Program-made: the position numbers and the translations under genes
Shown: piece by piece, positions 37,080-46,867 of the stretch
Layout: each line of letters begins with the position of its first letter
Position numbering within the stretch: position 1 is the stretch's first letter
Assembly: GCF_004683865.2 (NCBI RefSeq)
Contig: NZ_CP040760.1
Location: 106,286-170,285 of the forward strand
Reading direction: 5' to 3'
DNA: 64,000 bases
Origin: Paracoccus liaowanqingii
Lineage (GTDB): Bacteria; Pseudomonadota; Alphaproteobacteria; Rhodobacterales; Rhodobacteraceae
Notes under the pieces: generated by a model
Seen by the model: only the letters and a program-made list of their open reading frames with translations
The model's database searches: none
What the model was told of the DNA's origin: nothing

Positions 37080-40000
37080 GCTACGCAGAGCTGCAGGTCA
37101 CCTCGCAATTCTCCTTCCTGCGCGGCGCGTCTTCAGCCGAGGAGCTGTTCGCCACCGCCGCGGCTCTCGGCATCCGCGCCATGGCGGTCACCGACCGCAA
37201 CAGCCTGGCCGGGATCGTCCGCGCGCATGAGGCGGCGAAGGAGACCGGCGTGCGGCTGATCGTCGGCTGTCGGCTGGATCTGCGCTGCGGCATGTCGGTG
37301 GTGGTCTATCCCACCGACCGCCCGGCCTGGTCGCGGCTCTGCCGGCTCCTGTCCATCGGCAAGGCCCGGGCGGGCAAGGGGGCATGCCAGCTGGACTGGC
37401 CCGATCTGCAAGCCCATGCCGAGGGGCTGCTGGCCATCCTGATCCCCGACACCGGCGACGATACCTGCGCCCTGCGCCTGCGCCGGTTGCGGGACACGTT
37501 CGGCGACCGCGCGTATCTGGCGCTGACCCTGCGCCGGCGCCCGAACGACCAGCTGCGCCTGCACAAGCTGTCGACCCTCGCCGCCGGGATGGGCGTGGCC
37601 ACGGTGATCACCAACGATGTGCTGTTCCACGTCCCGGACCGCCGCATCCTGCAGGACGTGGTCACCGCGATCCGCCACACCACCACCGTCGACGCCCTGG
37701 GCTTTCGCCGCGAGCGCCACGCCGACCGGTATCTGAAGGCCCCCGCCGAGATGGCGCGGCTGTTCCCACGCTACCCCGAGGCTCTGGCCCGGACCCGACA
37801 GATCGCCGACCGCTGCCGGTTCTCGCTGGACGAGCTGCGCTATCAATACCCCGAGGAACGCGACGACCCGGCCCTGACGCCTCAGGAGACGCTGGAAGCG
37901 CTGACCTGGGAGGGGGCCGCTGACCGCTACCCCGAGGGCATCCCGCCGGAGGTCACGACCAGCCTGAACCATGAACTTTCCCTGATCGCCCGCCTCGACT
38001 ACGCCCCCTACTTCCTGACCGTGAACAGCATCGTCCGCTTCGCCCGCTCCCGGGGCATCCTCTGTCAGGGGCGCGGCTCGGCGGCGAACTCGGCGGTCTG
38101 CTATGTGCTGGGCATCACCTCCATCGATCCGGGCCGCAACGACCTCCTGTTCGAGCGCTTCATCAGCGAAGAGCGCCGCGAGCCGCCCGACATCGACGTG
38201 GACTTCGAGCATGAGCGCCGCGAGGAGGTCATCCAGTGGGTCTACAAGACCTATGGCCGCAGCCATGCCGCCCTGACCGCCGTGGTGATCCGCTATCGCT
38301 CCAAGGGCGCGCTGCGCGACGTGGGCAAGGCCCTGGGCCTGCCCGAGGATCTGATCCGCGCCATCTCCGGGCAGATCTGGTCCTGGGGCGAGGAGGGCAT
38401 CAGCGACGATCAGCTTCGCGAGCTGGGCCTGAACCCCGGCGACCGGCGGTTGCGGCTGCTGCTCGACCTGGCCGCGCAGCTGCGCGGCGCGCCCCGGCAT
38501 CTGTCCCAGCATCCGGGCGGGTTCGTGCTCACCCACGACCGTCTGGACGATCTGGTCCCCATCGAGCCCGCCGCGATGGCCGATCGGCAGATCATCGAAT
38601 GGGACAAGGACGACATCGACGCGCTGAAGTTCATGAAGGTCGATGTGCTGGCGCTTGGCATGCTGACCTGCATGCGCCGCGGGCTGGACCTGATCGCCGC
38701 GCATAAAGGCATCCGTTACGACCTAGCCAGCATCCCGGCCGAGGACCCCCGCACCTATGCGATGATCCGCAAGGCCGACACGCTTGGCACCTTCCAGATC
38801 GAGTCACGTGCCCAGATGTCGATGCTGCCGCGTCTGAAGCCGCGGACCTATTACGATCTGGTGGTGCAGGTGGCCATCGTCCGCCCCGGCCCGATCCAGG
38901 GCGACATGGTCCACCCTTATCTGCGCCGCCGGGCCGGGCAGGAGCCGGTCCACTACCCCACCCCGGAGCTGGAGAAGGTGCTGGGCAAGACCCTGGGCGT
39001 GCCGCTCTTCCAGGAGCAGGCCATGCGCGTGGCCATCGAATGCGCGGGCTTCACCCCGGGCGAGGCCGACATGCTCCGCAAATCCATGGCGACGTTCAAG
39101 TTCACCGGCGGGGTGTCCAGGTTCCGCGACAAGCTGGTCGAGGGCATGGTCGAACGCGGCTACGACCGCGCATTCGCCGAGCGCACCTTCCGCCAGCTGG
39201 AGGGCTTCGGCAGCTACGGCTTTCCCGAAAGCCACGCGGCCAGCTTCGCGCTGATCGCCTATGCCTCGGCCTGGTTGAAATGTTGGCACCCCGACGCCTT
39301 CTGCGCGGCGCTGCTGAACAGCCAGCCGATGGGCTTCTACGCCCCCGCGCAGATCGTCCGCGATGCCCGCGACCATGGCGTCGAGGTGCGACCCATCTGC
39401 ATCGCGACGTCGGACTGGGACTGCACGCTGGAGCCGGTGGGTGACCCCGGCGACGACCGCTTCACCGTCCGCCTCGGGCTGCGCATGGTCAAGGGGCTGG
39501 CCGAGGCTCACGCCGAGGCTATCCTGGCCGCCCGCGCCACCCGGCCCTTCGCCAACATCGCCGATCTCTGCCGCCGCGCGGGCGCGCCGATGGCCGCGCT
39601 GACCCGCATCGCCGAGGCCGATGGCTTCCTGCCCGCCTTCGATCTCGCCCGGCGCGAGGCGATCTGGGCTATCAAGGGCCTGCGCAACGATGACCTGCCA
39701 CTGTTCGCGGCGGTAGAGCAGGATGCGCTGTTACCCGCCGGGCATGATGACGAGCCAGGAGCGCACCACCATCCCGCTCGGCAGGATCGCAGCCCGCGTG
39801 CCGTCGTCCCGCCCCTGCCCCATGTCGAACCCACCGTCTCCCTGCGCCCGATGGCTTCCGGGCGCGAGGTGGTCGAGGACTACAGTCATACCGGCCTATC
39901 CCTGCGCCGGCACCCGGTATCCTTCCTGCGCGCCGGCCTGACGAAGTGCCGTATCCGCACCTGCGCCGAGGCCATGGCCGCCCCGAACCGCCGCTGGATG

Positions 40001-40444
40001 GAGATCGCCGGCCTGGTCCTCGTTCGTCAGCGCCCCGGCTCCGCCAAGGGCACCATGTTCATCACCCTGGAGGACGAGACCGGCATCGCCAACCTCGTCG
40101 TCTGGCCAAAGGTCTTCGACGCCCAACGCCGCATCATCCTTTCCGCCGGGATGATCGCGGCAGCGGGGCGCGTGCAGCGCGACGGCGAGGTCGTGCATCT
40201 GGTCATCTACCGTCTCACCGATCTCTCGGCGGAACTGGCTAGCATCGGACAGCGCGGCGTGGCATTCCCCCTGCCCCACGGTCGCGGCGACGAGGTCCAT
40301 CGCGGCGCGCCGGCGTCAGATCCACGCACCCCCGCCGCGGCGGGGGCGCAGGTTGCCCCGCCGCAAACGCCCAATCCCCGCGACATCTACATCCCGGACC
40401 TGCACATCGACAGCGTGAAGGTAAAGGCGAAGAATTTCCGGTGA
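37076..40444 (+). CDS. dnaE2: DnaE2 error-prone DNA polymerase III alpha subunit (ImuC)
   Basis: 1122 residues from [20 protein letters not shown] at 37076, overlapping the imuB stop. N-terminal PHP domain, then the C-family polymerase core with [14 protein letters not shown] and the acidic [15 protein letters not shown] motif holding catalytic Asps. The HhH and OB-fold region follows ([19 protein letters not shown]). DnaE2 does translesion synthesis after DNA damage and drives induced mutation. Length is normal for the family and the frame is intact, so the cassette should be functional. Very high GC. Confidence 0.95.
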   Translation: MSYAELQVTSQFSFLRGASSAEELFATAAALGIRAMAVTDRNSLAGIVRAHEAAKETGVRLIVGCRLDLRCGMSVVVYPTDRPAWSRLCRLLSIGKARAGKGACQLDWPDLQAHAEGLLAILIPDTGDDTCALRLRRLRDTFGDRAYLALTLRRRPNDQLRLHKLSTLAAGMGVATVITNDVLFHVPDRRILQDVVTAIRHTTTVDALGFRRERHADRYLKAPAEMARLFPRYPEALARTRQIADRCRFSLDELRYQYPEERDDPALTPQETLEALTWEGAADRYPEGIPPEVTTSLNHELSLIARLDYAPYFLTVNSIVRFARSRGILCQGRGSAANSAVCYVLGITSIDPGRNDLLFERFISEERREPPDIDVDFEHERREEVIQWVYKTYGRSHAALTAVVIRYRSKGALRDVGKALGLPEDLIRAISGQIWSWGEEGISDDQLRELGLNPGDRRLRLLLDLAAQLRGAPRHLSQHPGGFVLTHDRLDDLVPIEPAAMADRQIIEWDKDDIDALKFMKVDVLALGMLTCMRRGLDLIAAHKGIRYDLASIPAEDPRTYAMIRKADTLGTFQIESRAQMSMLPRLKPRTYYDLVVQVAIVRPGPIQGDMVHPYLRRRAGQEPVHYPTPELEKVLGKTLGVPLFQEQAMRVAIECAGFTPGEADMLRKSMATFKFTGGVSRFRDKLVEGMVERGYDRAFAERTFRQLEGFGSYGFPESHAASFALIAYASAWLKCWHPDAFCAALLNSQPMGFYAPAQIVRDARDHGVEVRPICIATSDWDCTLEPVGDPGDDRFTVRLGLRMVKGLAEAHAEAILAARATRPFANIADLCRRAGAPMAALTRIAEADGFLPAFDLARREAIWAIKGLRNDDLPLFAAVEQDALLPAGHDDEPGAHHHPARQDRSPRAVVPPLPHVEPTVSLRPMASGREVVEDYSHTGLSLRRHPVSFLRAGLTKCRIRTCAEAMAAPNRRWMEIAGLVLVRQRPGSAKGTMFITLEDETGIANLVVWPKVFDAQRRIILSAGMIAAAGRVQRDGEVVHLVIYRLTDLSAELASIGQRGVAFPLPHGRGDEVHRGAPASDPRTPAAAGAQVAPPQTPNPRDIYIPDLHIDSVKVKAKNFR

Positions 40445-40567
40445 ACGCGCCTGTCAGCTGGAAGCGCTGATCCAAGGCCCACTGTTTCAGACGCAGACTT
40501 TTCACGGGTGCTGCTGGCTAAACCCCAAAGCCCCGTTGATCTCGGACTCGAACATCAGCGGGCCACT

Positions 40568-40891
40568 TTACTTGCACCAATGCCCGGCTCTCTGAGATGC
40601 TTTCGGCTCCCAGTTCTGCCTGCCAAAAGCGATGATACCAATTTGAACGCAGTCTCTGCTGTCATCCAGACCAAAAACGATTGTGATCTTCTGGCCGGCA
40701 CCACCATGGCGGACGAGCCAACCATTGCCGATACGGGCGCCGGAATTTGGCGAACGCCCAATCTCCGCTACCAGGTTGTCGATTTCATCAAGTCGGCGCT
40801 CTGCAGCTGCTTTGCTGCCAGATACGGTTGCGACATGCTCTGCTATGGCCTGAAGATCCCGCCCGACATGCGGGTGATACGCGAACTGCAT
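40568..40891 (-). CDS. ParE/RelE-family toxin
   Basis: 107 residues from MQFAYHPHVGRDLQAI at 40891. ParE-like pattern: an early amphipathic helix (AIAEHVATVSGSKAAAERRL), a second helix, then GWLVRHGGAGQKITIVFGLD and VQIGIIAFGRQNW strands. ParE toxins inhibit gyrase and stabilise plasmids by post-segregational killing. Its start shares a base with the antitoxin stop (TGATG). It lies next to the Fic and parAB genes. Confidence 0.8.
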   Translation of the reverse strand: MQFAYHPHVGRDLQAIAEHVATVSGSKAAAERRLDEIDNLVAEIGRSPNSGARIGNGWLVRHGGAGQKITIVFGLDDSRDCVQIGIIAFGRQNWEPKASQRAGHWCK

Positions 40892-41166
40892 CACTCGGGA
40901 AGATCGAGCCCTGCGAGGTACGCCCGTGCTCCCGCGGTGAGTTGCTCGGCAGAGTCGACACGGATCCACTGACCAGGCGGAAGCTGCAGGCGCCGTTCGA
41001 GTTCTACCTCGAGCAGGGCCTTTTCGGTTTCGCGAACCCGTCGTGCGACCGCCAGCTCCCCGGATACGGCGGCACTGACATTGGGGTAATCCCCCTGCTT
41101 GACCAGATCATGAGCAAACGCAAAGGCTGCTTCCGTAAAACTGACTGTCTGCTTGTGGACGCTCAT
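40891..41166 (-). CDS. ParD-like ribbon-helix-helix antitoxin
   Basis: 91 residues from MSVHKQTVSFTEAAF at 41166. The N-terminal strand KQTVSFT followed by helices FAHDLVKQGDYPNVSAAVSG resembles the ParD/CopG fold. The C-terminal half (ARRVRETEKALLEVELERRL) is the toxin-binding helix. It should neutralise the ParE-like protein and repress the shared promoter. The longer upstream extension to 41352 lacks family character. Confidence 0.8.
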   Translation of the reverse strand: MSVHKQTVSFTEAAFAFAHDLVKQGDYPNVSAAVSGELAVARRVRETEKALLEVELERRLQLPPGQWIRVDSAEQLTAGARAYLAGLDLPE

Positions 41167-41360
41167 GATAGCTTCTCCCCATGGGTATTCCAACAGACTA
41201 CCGCAGCGATCCTTTCTATGCAAGGTAGGAGCTGTTCTCTTGGCTTGCATGACTATGCGGGATAAAGCAGACTTCCGCACTGCAGCGGTGAAGGATGCTG
41301 TGCGGAAGATAGTGGACATTCGGCAGGAATCGCGCGGGAAGTTCTGGGACACAAGAAAGG

Positions 41361-42452
41361 CTATGTATCTGATACCGTCATCATCAACCGAACAAGCTCC
41401 GTGTTGATGAAGTAGTTGCTCTTTCCCGCCCGGTGTTTTTCCACAAAACCGTTTTTCGAAAGCGTATCGAGGTACCGTGCGGCTGTTTGTCGGGTGATGC
41501 CGAGTTCATTCTGAACGTATTCGATGCGCGTGTAGGGGTGCCGGAAAAGGTTGTTCAGAAGATCCTGACTGTAGAGCTTCGGAAGCTCCATTCGGAGGCG
41601 GTGCTTCACCTCATGCATCTGAGTGCCAATCCCATCAACCAGCAGTGTCGTGGTATCAGCCGTTTCGGCTACGGCCTCAAGCATGAAGATAACCCACTCC
41701 TCCCATGCGCTGTCATCTCGCACAGCTTGGAGGAGCCGATAGTAATTGCTCTTGTGACGCGTGATATGTCGCGAGAGGTAGAGGATTGGGATGTCGAGTA
41801 AGCCTGTACGGGTAAGGTAGAGCACATTCAGGATGCGTCCTATCCGTCCGTTTCCATCAGAAAATGGATGGATACTTTCGAACTGGTGATGGATCAGCGC
41901 CATCTTGATCAGTGGATCGAGATCCGAACGGTCATCATCATTTACGAACCGTTCAAGGTCCGTCATCAGCCGGATGATCTCGTTCGCATCCTGAGGTGGG
42001 ATAAAGACGGTCTCTCCGCTTTTTTCGTTCCTCAAAGCAGTTCCGGGCGTCACCCTGAACGCATCGTCCCGATTCTTCAGTAGTCGGAACATGTCGATAA
42101 GCGTCGAGTTAAGAACCAGGCCGCCCGTCTCGATCAGTCTGCGGTGCCCAAGCCGCAACGCGTCGCGATAGCGCGCTACCTCTTTGGCAGCGGGTGACAG
42201 AGGATCGTCAGGGAACACATCAGCTTGAAACAGTTCGTCTTGGGTAGTGACGATGTTCTCGACCTCCGACGAGGCTTTTGCCTCCTGCAGAGCCAAGGTA
42301 TCGATCAAAATACCCTGGTTCGGGATCGTTCTTGCCTGACCCTTCAGGTTTGCCAAAGCCCGTGACGCCCGGTTTAAGCTCTTTAGAACGGGCACCGTTT
42401 CCAGATCAATGGGAGGAGGCATCCGGGGAAGAATATAGGTCGGCTTTAACAC
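41361..42452 (-). CDS. Fic-domain AMP-transferase with winged-helix tail
   Basis: 363 residues. The Fic motif HPFSDGNGRIGR at 195-206 is complete, including the catalytic His195. The inhibitory helix SSEVEN at 61-66 has the Glu that blocks ATP, marking a class II self-inhibited enzyme. The C-terminal ~60 residues are a winged helix (IEYVQNELGITRQTAARYLD), so it may bind DNA. Such proteins AMPylate targets, for example gyrase or themselves. It sits between the ParDE pair and the partition genes and may add to plasmid maintenance. Confidence 0.9.
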   Translation of the reverse strand: MLKPTYILPRMPPPIDLETVPVLKSLNRASRALANLKGQARTIPNQGILIDTLALQEAKASSEVENIVTTQDELFQADVFPDDPLSPAAKEVARYRDALRLGHRRLIETGGLVLNSTLIDMFRLLKNRDDAFRVTPGTALRNEKSGETVFIPPQDANEIIRLMTDLERFVNDDDRSDLDPLIKMALIHHQFESIHPFSDGNGRIGRILNVLYLTRTGLLDIPILYLSRHITRHKSNYYRLLQAVRDDSAWEEWVIFMLEAVAETADTTTLLVDGIGTQMHEVKHRLRMELPKLYSQDLLNNLFRHPYTRIEYVQNELGITRQTAARYLDTLSKNGFVEKHRAGKSNYFINTELVRLMMTVSDT

Positions 42453-42664
42453 GACATCACCAACGTGTTCGGTTAATCAGATTTATCTAACATGACAGCG
42501 CGCACATGTTTGGGAAAGACGCATTTTGCGAACATGACGAGAACTGGCGCGAGCTTGAAAAATGGCTGGGAGTACGCAGGCTTGGCCTTGCGATCCGCAA
42601 ACACCTGCATCACAGCTTAATTACTGATAAAAAACGATAAAATAAGATAATTGCCACCTGTCAA

Positions 42665-43627
42665 TTATTCCCGAGACTTCAGGAACAGGTCGATCGCAGC
42701 GCGCAATGATTCCTCAGACAGGCCCTCATCGAATTCCAATGTCACCTTACCGTTCCTACGCTGCATCGCGACGCCGCTTTCATGGATAATGCGCCGAGAA
42801 ACAGTGGCGGACGGACGCGTGCGTTTTGGAGTGGTGACAGCAGCCTTTAGGCGGGCCAGGACCTGCGCGGCGGGAACTGGATCGCCCTTCCCTGCCCGCA
42901 CAAGTTCCTGAGTCATGGCAAGATCACTCGCCACATTCATCACCGCCTCGCGCGTCTTCGGGTTGGTCAGCAAAGGCTTCAGCATCCGCGCGTGAAGCTC
43001 TTTTACGTCACGCAAAGATGCATACGCGGCGATGATTACGTCCGGCAGCTTCGCCAGTTGAAGGTAGCGCGAGAGCCAGCCCTCGGAGACCTCCAGCCGT
43101 TCCGCCATAGCTTTCTGCCGACCGCCATAATAAGTCTCCAACGCTCTTGCGTAGTCGCGGGCGCGTTCATAATCAGAAATATCCTCGCGGTCGCGGTTCT
43201 CTATGTCGGAGAGGCGGAAGGCTTCCTCGTCCGTCAATTCGCGTACATCGACCAGATACCGGAATTGTGGGTAGTTGTTTGCACGCAGCCAACTGATGGC
43301 GAAATGCCGACGTGCGCCACAGATTACCTCATACCCCCCGCCTGTCCGGCGGACGATAGCAGGAAATTCTTGCCGCCCCTGCGCCTTGATCGAGTTGATG
43401 AGGTCGGCGCAATTTTGGTCGTTTAACAGCGAATATTCGCGGTTGTGCCGTTCCCACATGACGCATTGCGCAGGATCGACCCAACGCAGCACCTTTTCCT
43501 CCCGTTCTCCGCTTTCAGCTAATGCGTTTGAACGTTTCAAAAATCGCGCCCCTGCTTTTTCCTCGGGCACGGCATTAGGCTCGAAGCTGTTCAGGATGTC
43601 GTCTATGGCGTTGTGACGTTTGCTCAT
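42665..43627 (-). CDS. parB: ParB-family plasmid partition protein
   Basis: 320 residues from MSKRHNAIDDIL at 43627. ParB/Srx nuclease-fold region with EVICGARRHFAISWL (the GxRRxxA CTP-binding box), ENRDREDISDYERARDY, and the HTH KAMAERLEVSEGWLSRYLQL. It binds parS and spreads by CTP switching in known systems. It overlaps parA by 4 bp (ATGA). I saw no inverted repeat I could call parS, so the site may be inside the iteron region. Confidence 0.9.
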   Translation of the reverse strand: MSKRHNAIDDILNSFEPNAVPEEKAGARFLKRSNALAESGEREEKVLRWVDPAQCVMWERHNREYSLLNDQNCADLINSIKAQGRQEFPAIVRRTGGGYEVICGARRHFAISWLRANNYPQFRYLVDVRELTDEEAFRLSDIENRDREDISDYERARDYARALETYYGGRQKAMAERLEVSEGWLSRYLQLAKLPDVIIAAYASLRDVKELHARMLKPLLTNPKTREAVMNVASDLAMTQELVRAGKGDPVPAAQVLARLKAAVTTPKRTRPSATVSRRIIHESGVAMQRRNGKVTLEFDEGLSEESLRAAIDLFLKSRE

Positions 43628-44823
43628 AGCAGTCCCTCCTTGCGAAGCGCTTTGTGATGGCTGGGCCAAGTCTTGCGTGTAAGAAGTTCCACCTCACGTC
43701 CGACTGCATCCAAGTAGGCGCGACAGCGCTTGTGCGTTTCGGTTCTGGTTGCCGGTCCAGTCAATTCGTAAACCGTGGACAGGTTCGCAGTTGCATTGTC
43801 TATCTCGGCGCTGTCCTTCAACGTCGCTTGCAGCATATCCTGCGGGAACACCGCATCCATCATCCTTTTAATCGCAAGATGCGCAGACTTTTGATCGTTC
43901 ATCTTTGAGGCAATAATTTTAACAAAACTATACTCGCGCGCGCCGCCATGTTCGGCGAGTTCCGACAAGGTCGACTCCATCATCTTCAGGAAATGTGCGG
44001 TCGATGCGAAATCAATATTGTTCGGCGGTGCCGGAATCAACAGTGCGTTCGCCGCCCGCAGAACCGAAAGCGACAACATGCCAAGCGCTGGCGGCGGGTC
44101 AAGCAGGATGATGTCGAACTGGTCAGCAATGCTTTCGACCCCATCCCTCAAGCGGTCGAGAATGAAAGTCGGCTCTCGCGCCATCCGGGCTGCAAATTCG
44201 TACTCCGCGTCGTAGAGCCCGAGGTTTGCGGGAATGAGTGCAATCCCCGGCCAATAAGTTGCCCGCAGGGCATAGTGAAGGGACTTTGGCCCACCATGGC
44301 GCAAAAATGGATAAAGCGTATCCTCCTCCTCATCTACATCGATGTCAGGATTTATCCCGAACATCGCAGTGGTGGACGCTTGGCTGTCGCAATCGATCAC
44401 GCATACACGATAGCCTTTAAGCGCAAAGAACTGTGACAAGTGACTGACGATAGTAGACTTTCCGACACCGCCTTTGAAGTTCTGAACCGCAAGAACCAGC
44501 GCCGGATCATCGGTTGCGCGGTGAGGTAGCGTGCCGAACACATCCCGCATCTGGTTGACCTGCCCCAATGTGTAACCCGTTCGGCGTTTCGTTTCGGGAT
44601 CTTTGTCTGGTTCCTGCAAACGACCGTCACCCTCAGCGTCACGGATTGCCTTTTCGGTGCGCCCCACCATCTCCGCAGCTGTTCGGACGTTAAAGCGAAG
44701 ATTGAGCTGTTTTTCATGTCCTGGCGAGAAAACACGTTCCCGCAGGCGTTGGATAACGGTGCTTGCGCGGCTGGTGAGCTGCGTTAACTCTGTGAAACTT
44801 ACGGTTGGAAGAACGGATGTCAT
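43624..44823 (-). CDS. parA: ParA-family partition ATPase (type Ia)
   Basis: 399 residues. An N-terminal ~110-residue DNA-binding extension (VRTAAEMVGRTEKAIRDAE) marks a type Ia ParA that also represses its own operon. The deviant Walker A is FKGGVGKSTIVSHLSQF (Lys117 region), then CVIDCDSQASTTAMFG and ILLDPPPALGMLS for Walker B. It moves plasmid copies apart together with ParB. The promoter lies in the divergent region shared with rep. Confidence 0.92.
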   Translation of the reverse strand: MTSVLPTVSFTELTQLTSRASTVIQRLRERVFSPGHEKQLNLRFNVRTAAEMVGRTEKAIRDAEGDGRLQEPDKDPETKRRTGYTLGQVNQMRDVFGTLPHRATDDPALVLAVQNFKGGVGKSTIVSHLSQFFALKGYRVCVIDCDSQASTTAMFGINPDIDVDEEEDTLYPFLRHGGPKSLHYALRATYWPGIALIPANLGLYDAEYEFAARMAREPTFILDRLRDGVESIADQFDIILLDPPPALGMLSLSVLRAANALLIPAPPNNIDFASTAHFLKMMESTLSELAEHGGAREYSFVKIIASKMNDQKSAHLAIKRMMDAVFPQDMLQATLKDSAEIDNATANLSTVYELTGPATRTETHKRCRAYLDAVGREVELLTRKTWPSHHKALRKEGLL

Positions 44824-45399
44824 GGCGCCTCACGTTACTTTGCGCGGATCATGCGCTATTTGGACGACACCGTAAAGTTCGGAAATTCTGAGATTGTGGT
44901 CAAAAAGCCGATAGTTGTGTTCATTGATGGCGTAGTTCGGATTTGTGGAGCCATTTATGGGGTCAGGGCAACCAATCTGTAAGATCTAGATAGGGGTTTT
45001 GGGATTCTTGAAATCTTGTAAGAATAAAAAAAACGTCTTGAGTTCAGATTCATAGATTCATTTTGTTCGTACACAGCTAAATAATTGAAAAATATTGGTT
45101 TTTGCGTATTTACCCTTACAGTTTGGGCGCCAATTCCTACGAATCGGGATGTCTGTTCTTACATATTGGGGCGGCATGCCATACGCATCGGGATGATCCG
45201 AGTCCTTACCTTTTGGGCAGCCGCCAGTTTGGTCGCGTTTCCATAAAAAAGAGCATTGTTGTCAAAGTGTTGTAGTACTGTACTGCGCTGTCCTCCAATG
45301 TAACCCTTACGTTTCGGGTGCAATCCCTCCGACCAAGCGGGAAGCGGTTGAAATCTTACGCCGCTGACGATACAAAAGTAAGAGTTGGGGAGTAAGAAA
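44824..45399. other. Replication origin region between parA and rep
   Basis: A 576-bp divergent intergenic region. An AT-rich part (about 45001-45110) is followed by the iteron cluster at 45115-45219 and a further copy at 45306. An AT-rich duplex-unwinding stretch next to iterons and a Rep gene is the standard layout of a theta-replicating plasmid origin. It also contains the promoters of parAB and rep. The repeats of CTTAC reach within ~45 bp of the rep start (45355), suggesting autoregulation. Confidence 0.75.
45115..45320 (+). repeat. Iterons (six copies)
   Basis: Copies begin at 45115, 45136, 45158, 45180, 45205 and 45306. Examples are CTTACAGTTTGGGCG, CCTACGAATCGGGAT, CTTACATATTGGGGC and CTTACGTTTCGGGTG. 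The shared pattern is C-N-TAC-NNN-T-(T/C)-GGG. The first four are spaced 21-22 bp apart, about two helical turns, so bound initiators would line up on one face. The fifth is 25 bp on and the sixth stands about 100 bp apart. Confidence 0.8.
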
Positions 45400-46398
45400 A
45401 TGGCCGAGAAATCTTATCGCACCGTCGAAGTCCGCCCCAATGCCGAAAGCATTATCAAGCCGGGCGAACTAGTCGATCTAGTCGAGGTCACACCGCTGAC
45501 CCTTAATGACCGTCGCATCTACAACCAGCTTCTCGAAAACGCATGGGACGCGATCGATAAACCCGTCAGCCATGTCATAGCCAAATCTGCCTTGCGTGGC
45601 TCTCATAACTCCAACGACCGTATCGGCGAGAGCATCGAGCGGCTTATGTCTGCAATCGTTAAAGTCGCCGTCACCTGGGATGGTGAATCCGCTATCGAAC
45701 GCGTGCAACTTTTGGGTGGCAATGTTGAGGCAAACCGCGCCGACGGGTTGCTTGAATACGAGATTCCTTCGCGTCTGCGACGTATCATCTCCAATTCCAC
45801 CGTCTTTGCTCGTCTTCAGCGCGAGGTGATGTTTGCACTATCCTCTAAGTACGCGCTTACCCTTTACGAGATGGTCCAGAAGCGCGGGAACCTTCGATGG
45901 CGCAGTTCCGAGAAATTTGCGCTTGAAGCGTTGCGTGGCGTGCTTGGCGTGCCAAAAGGCAAGCTCACTTCATGGTCGAACCTGAAGCTGCGAGCAATTG
46001 ATCCGGCGGTCGCTGAGGTCAACGCGCTGTCCGATTTCATGGTCGCGATCGAGCCTATTAAGACAGGTCGCAGCGTGACGCATGTCGAACTCCGTTGGTG
46101 GCGCAAGGATGATGACGCAGCAGGAGCTGCTGACCGTGCGCTGCAGTACTCAAAAGTTGGTCGCAAAGTACGCGCCGAGGAGCGTGAGGGTAGAGCGCGA
46201 CCAGCTTGGCTCGACACGCGCGGGCTGCCCCTTCGCACTGATACGTATGAGACAGCACGGATGCGTCACCCAGGTTACGACATCTACTTCATAGAAGGCG
46301 AATGGCGTGCATGGGCAAAGGGCAAGCCCGACGCTGCCAATCCCGACCGCGCCTTCCTTGCCTTTTTTCGCAAATATGCCGAGGCCAATCCATTGTAA
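45400..46398 (+). CDS. rep: Rep_3-family plasmid replication initiator
   Basis: 332 residues from MAEKSYRTVEV at 45400, with GGAG upstream; an extra five codons to 45385 are unlikely. Two winged-helix regions typical of Rep_3/RepB initiators are suggested by TPLTLNDRRIYNQLLENAW and by ALSSKYALTLYEMVQKRG with LEALRGVLGVPKGK. It should bind the iterons just upstream and open the AT-rich stretch. The match is by pattern, not by search. The gene is intact, so the replicon could be functional. Confidence 0.85.
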   Translation: MAEKSYRTVEVRPNAESIIKPGELVDLVEVTPLTLNDRRIYNQLLENAWDAIDKPVSHVIAKSALRGSHNSNDRIGESIERLMSAIVKVAVTWDGESAIERVQLLGGNVEANRADGLLEYEIPSRLRRIISNSTVFARLQREVMFALSSKYALTLYEMVQKRGNLRWRSSEKFALEALRGVLGVPKGKLTSWSNLKLRAIDPAVAEVNALSDFMVAIEPIKTGRSVTHVELRWWRKDDDAAGAADRALQYSKVGRKVRAEEREGRARPAWLDTRGLPLRTDTYETARMRHPGYDIYFIEGEWRAWAKGKPDAANPDRAFLAFFRKYAEANPL

Positions 46399-46696
46399 TT
46401 GCCAATTGGCAATTACTGAAAATATGTTTTGTTTACATCGACCTCCTTGCAGGATGAGCGTTCTTGTAGAGACCGAGCAAGCGTGCTGCTCGGTAGGCGA
46501 GTAAACCGGGTATAACGCGCGTTCTCGTATAGCAAATCACGTGCCAGCCCACCTCGTGCGGGGCCCGCGCTTTAGCGTGCAGGTGTTGAACGAGGCAATG
46601 ATAAATTGCCGTCGCAAGGCAGGACTTGACTGGGATAAAACTGCCAGTTTTTTAGCCGGAGTCCGGGCGTTTTGCTCAGTTGAGGGTGTGATCTAG
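46399..46696. other. Intergenic stretch downstream of rep
   Basis: No gene recognised. The palindrome AACTGCCAGTT lies near 46639, and AACTGGCAGTT occurs twice near 31463 and 31477. Nothing else stands out. Confidence 0.4.
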
Positions 46697-46867
46697 CGTA
46701 CTCATGAGGTCGGTCGCGCGATGGCTGAGCGCTACGGGTTTTCGGTGTATGACGCGATGATCGTCGTCGCGGCCCTGATCTCTGGCTGCACTACCACTCT
46801 GGACTGAAGACATGCATGCGGGGCTGCTTGTCGAAGGACAGCTGCGACTGGTTAGTCCGTTCGCTTG
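46697..46867 (+). pseudogene. VapC/PIN-domain toxin, C-terminal relic
   Basis: Starting after the in-frame TAG at 46694-46696 the text reads MAERYGFSVYDAMIVVAAL and SGCTT. A frameshift near 46790-46803 leads on to LWTEDMHAGLLVEGQLRLV and SPFA at the stop 46865-46867. This matches the end of PIN-domain ribonucleases, including the Tyr-Asp-Ala acidic helix and the TEDM motif. The N-terminus with the first catalytic Asp is gone, and no antitoxin is adjacent. Confidence 0.7.

Noticed and set aside
37133..38704. 523-codon open frame opposite dnaE2
   Set aside because: Same cause; the opposite strand carries a complete, well-conserved polymerase.
45115..45320. CRISPR array
   Set aside because: Repeats are only about 15 bp, imperfect and 21-22 bp apart, and they sit beside a Rep gene; they are iterons.
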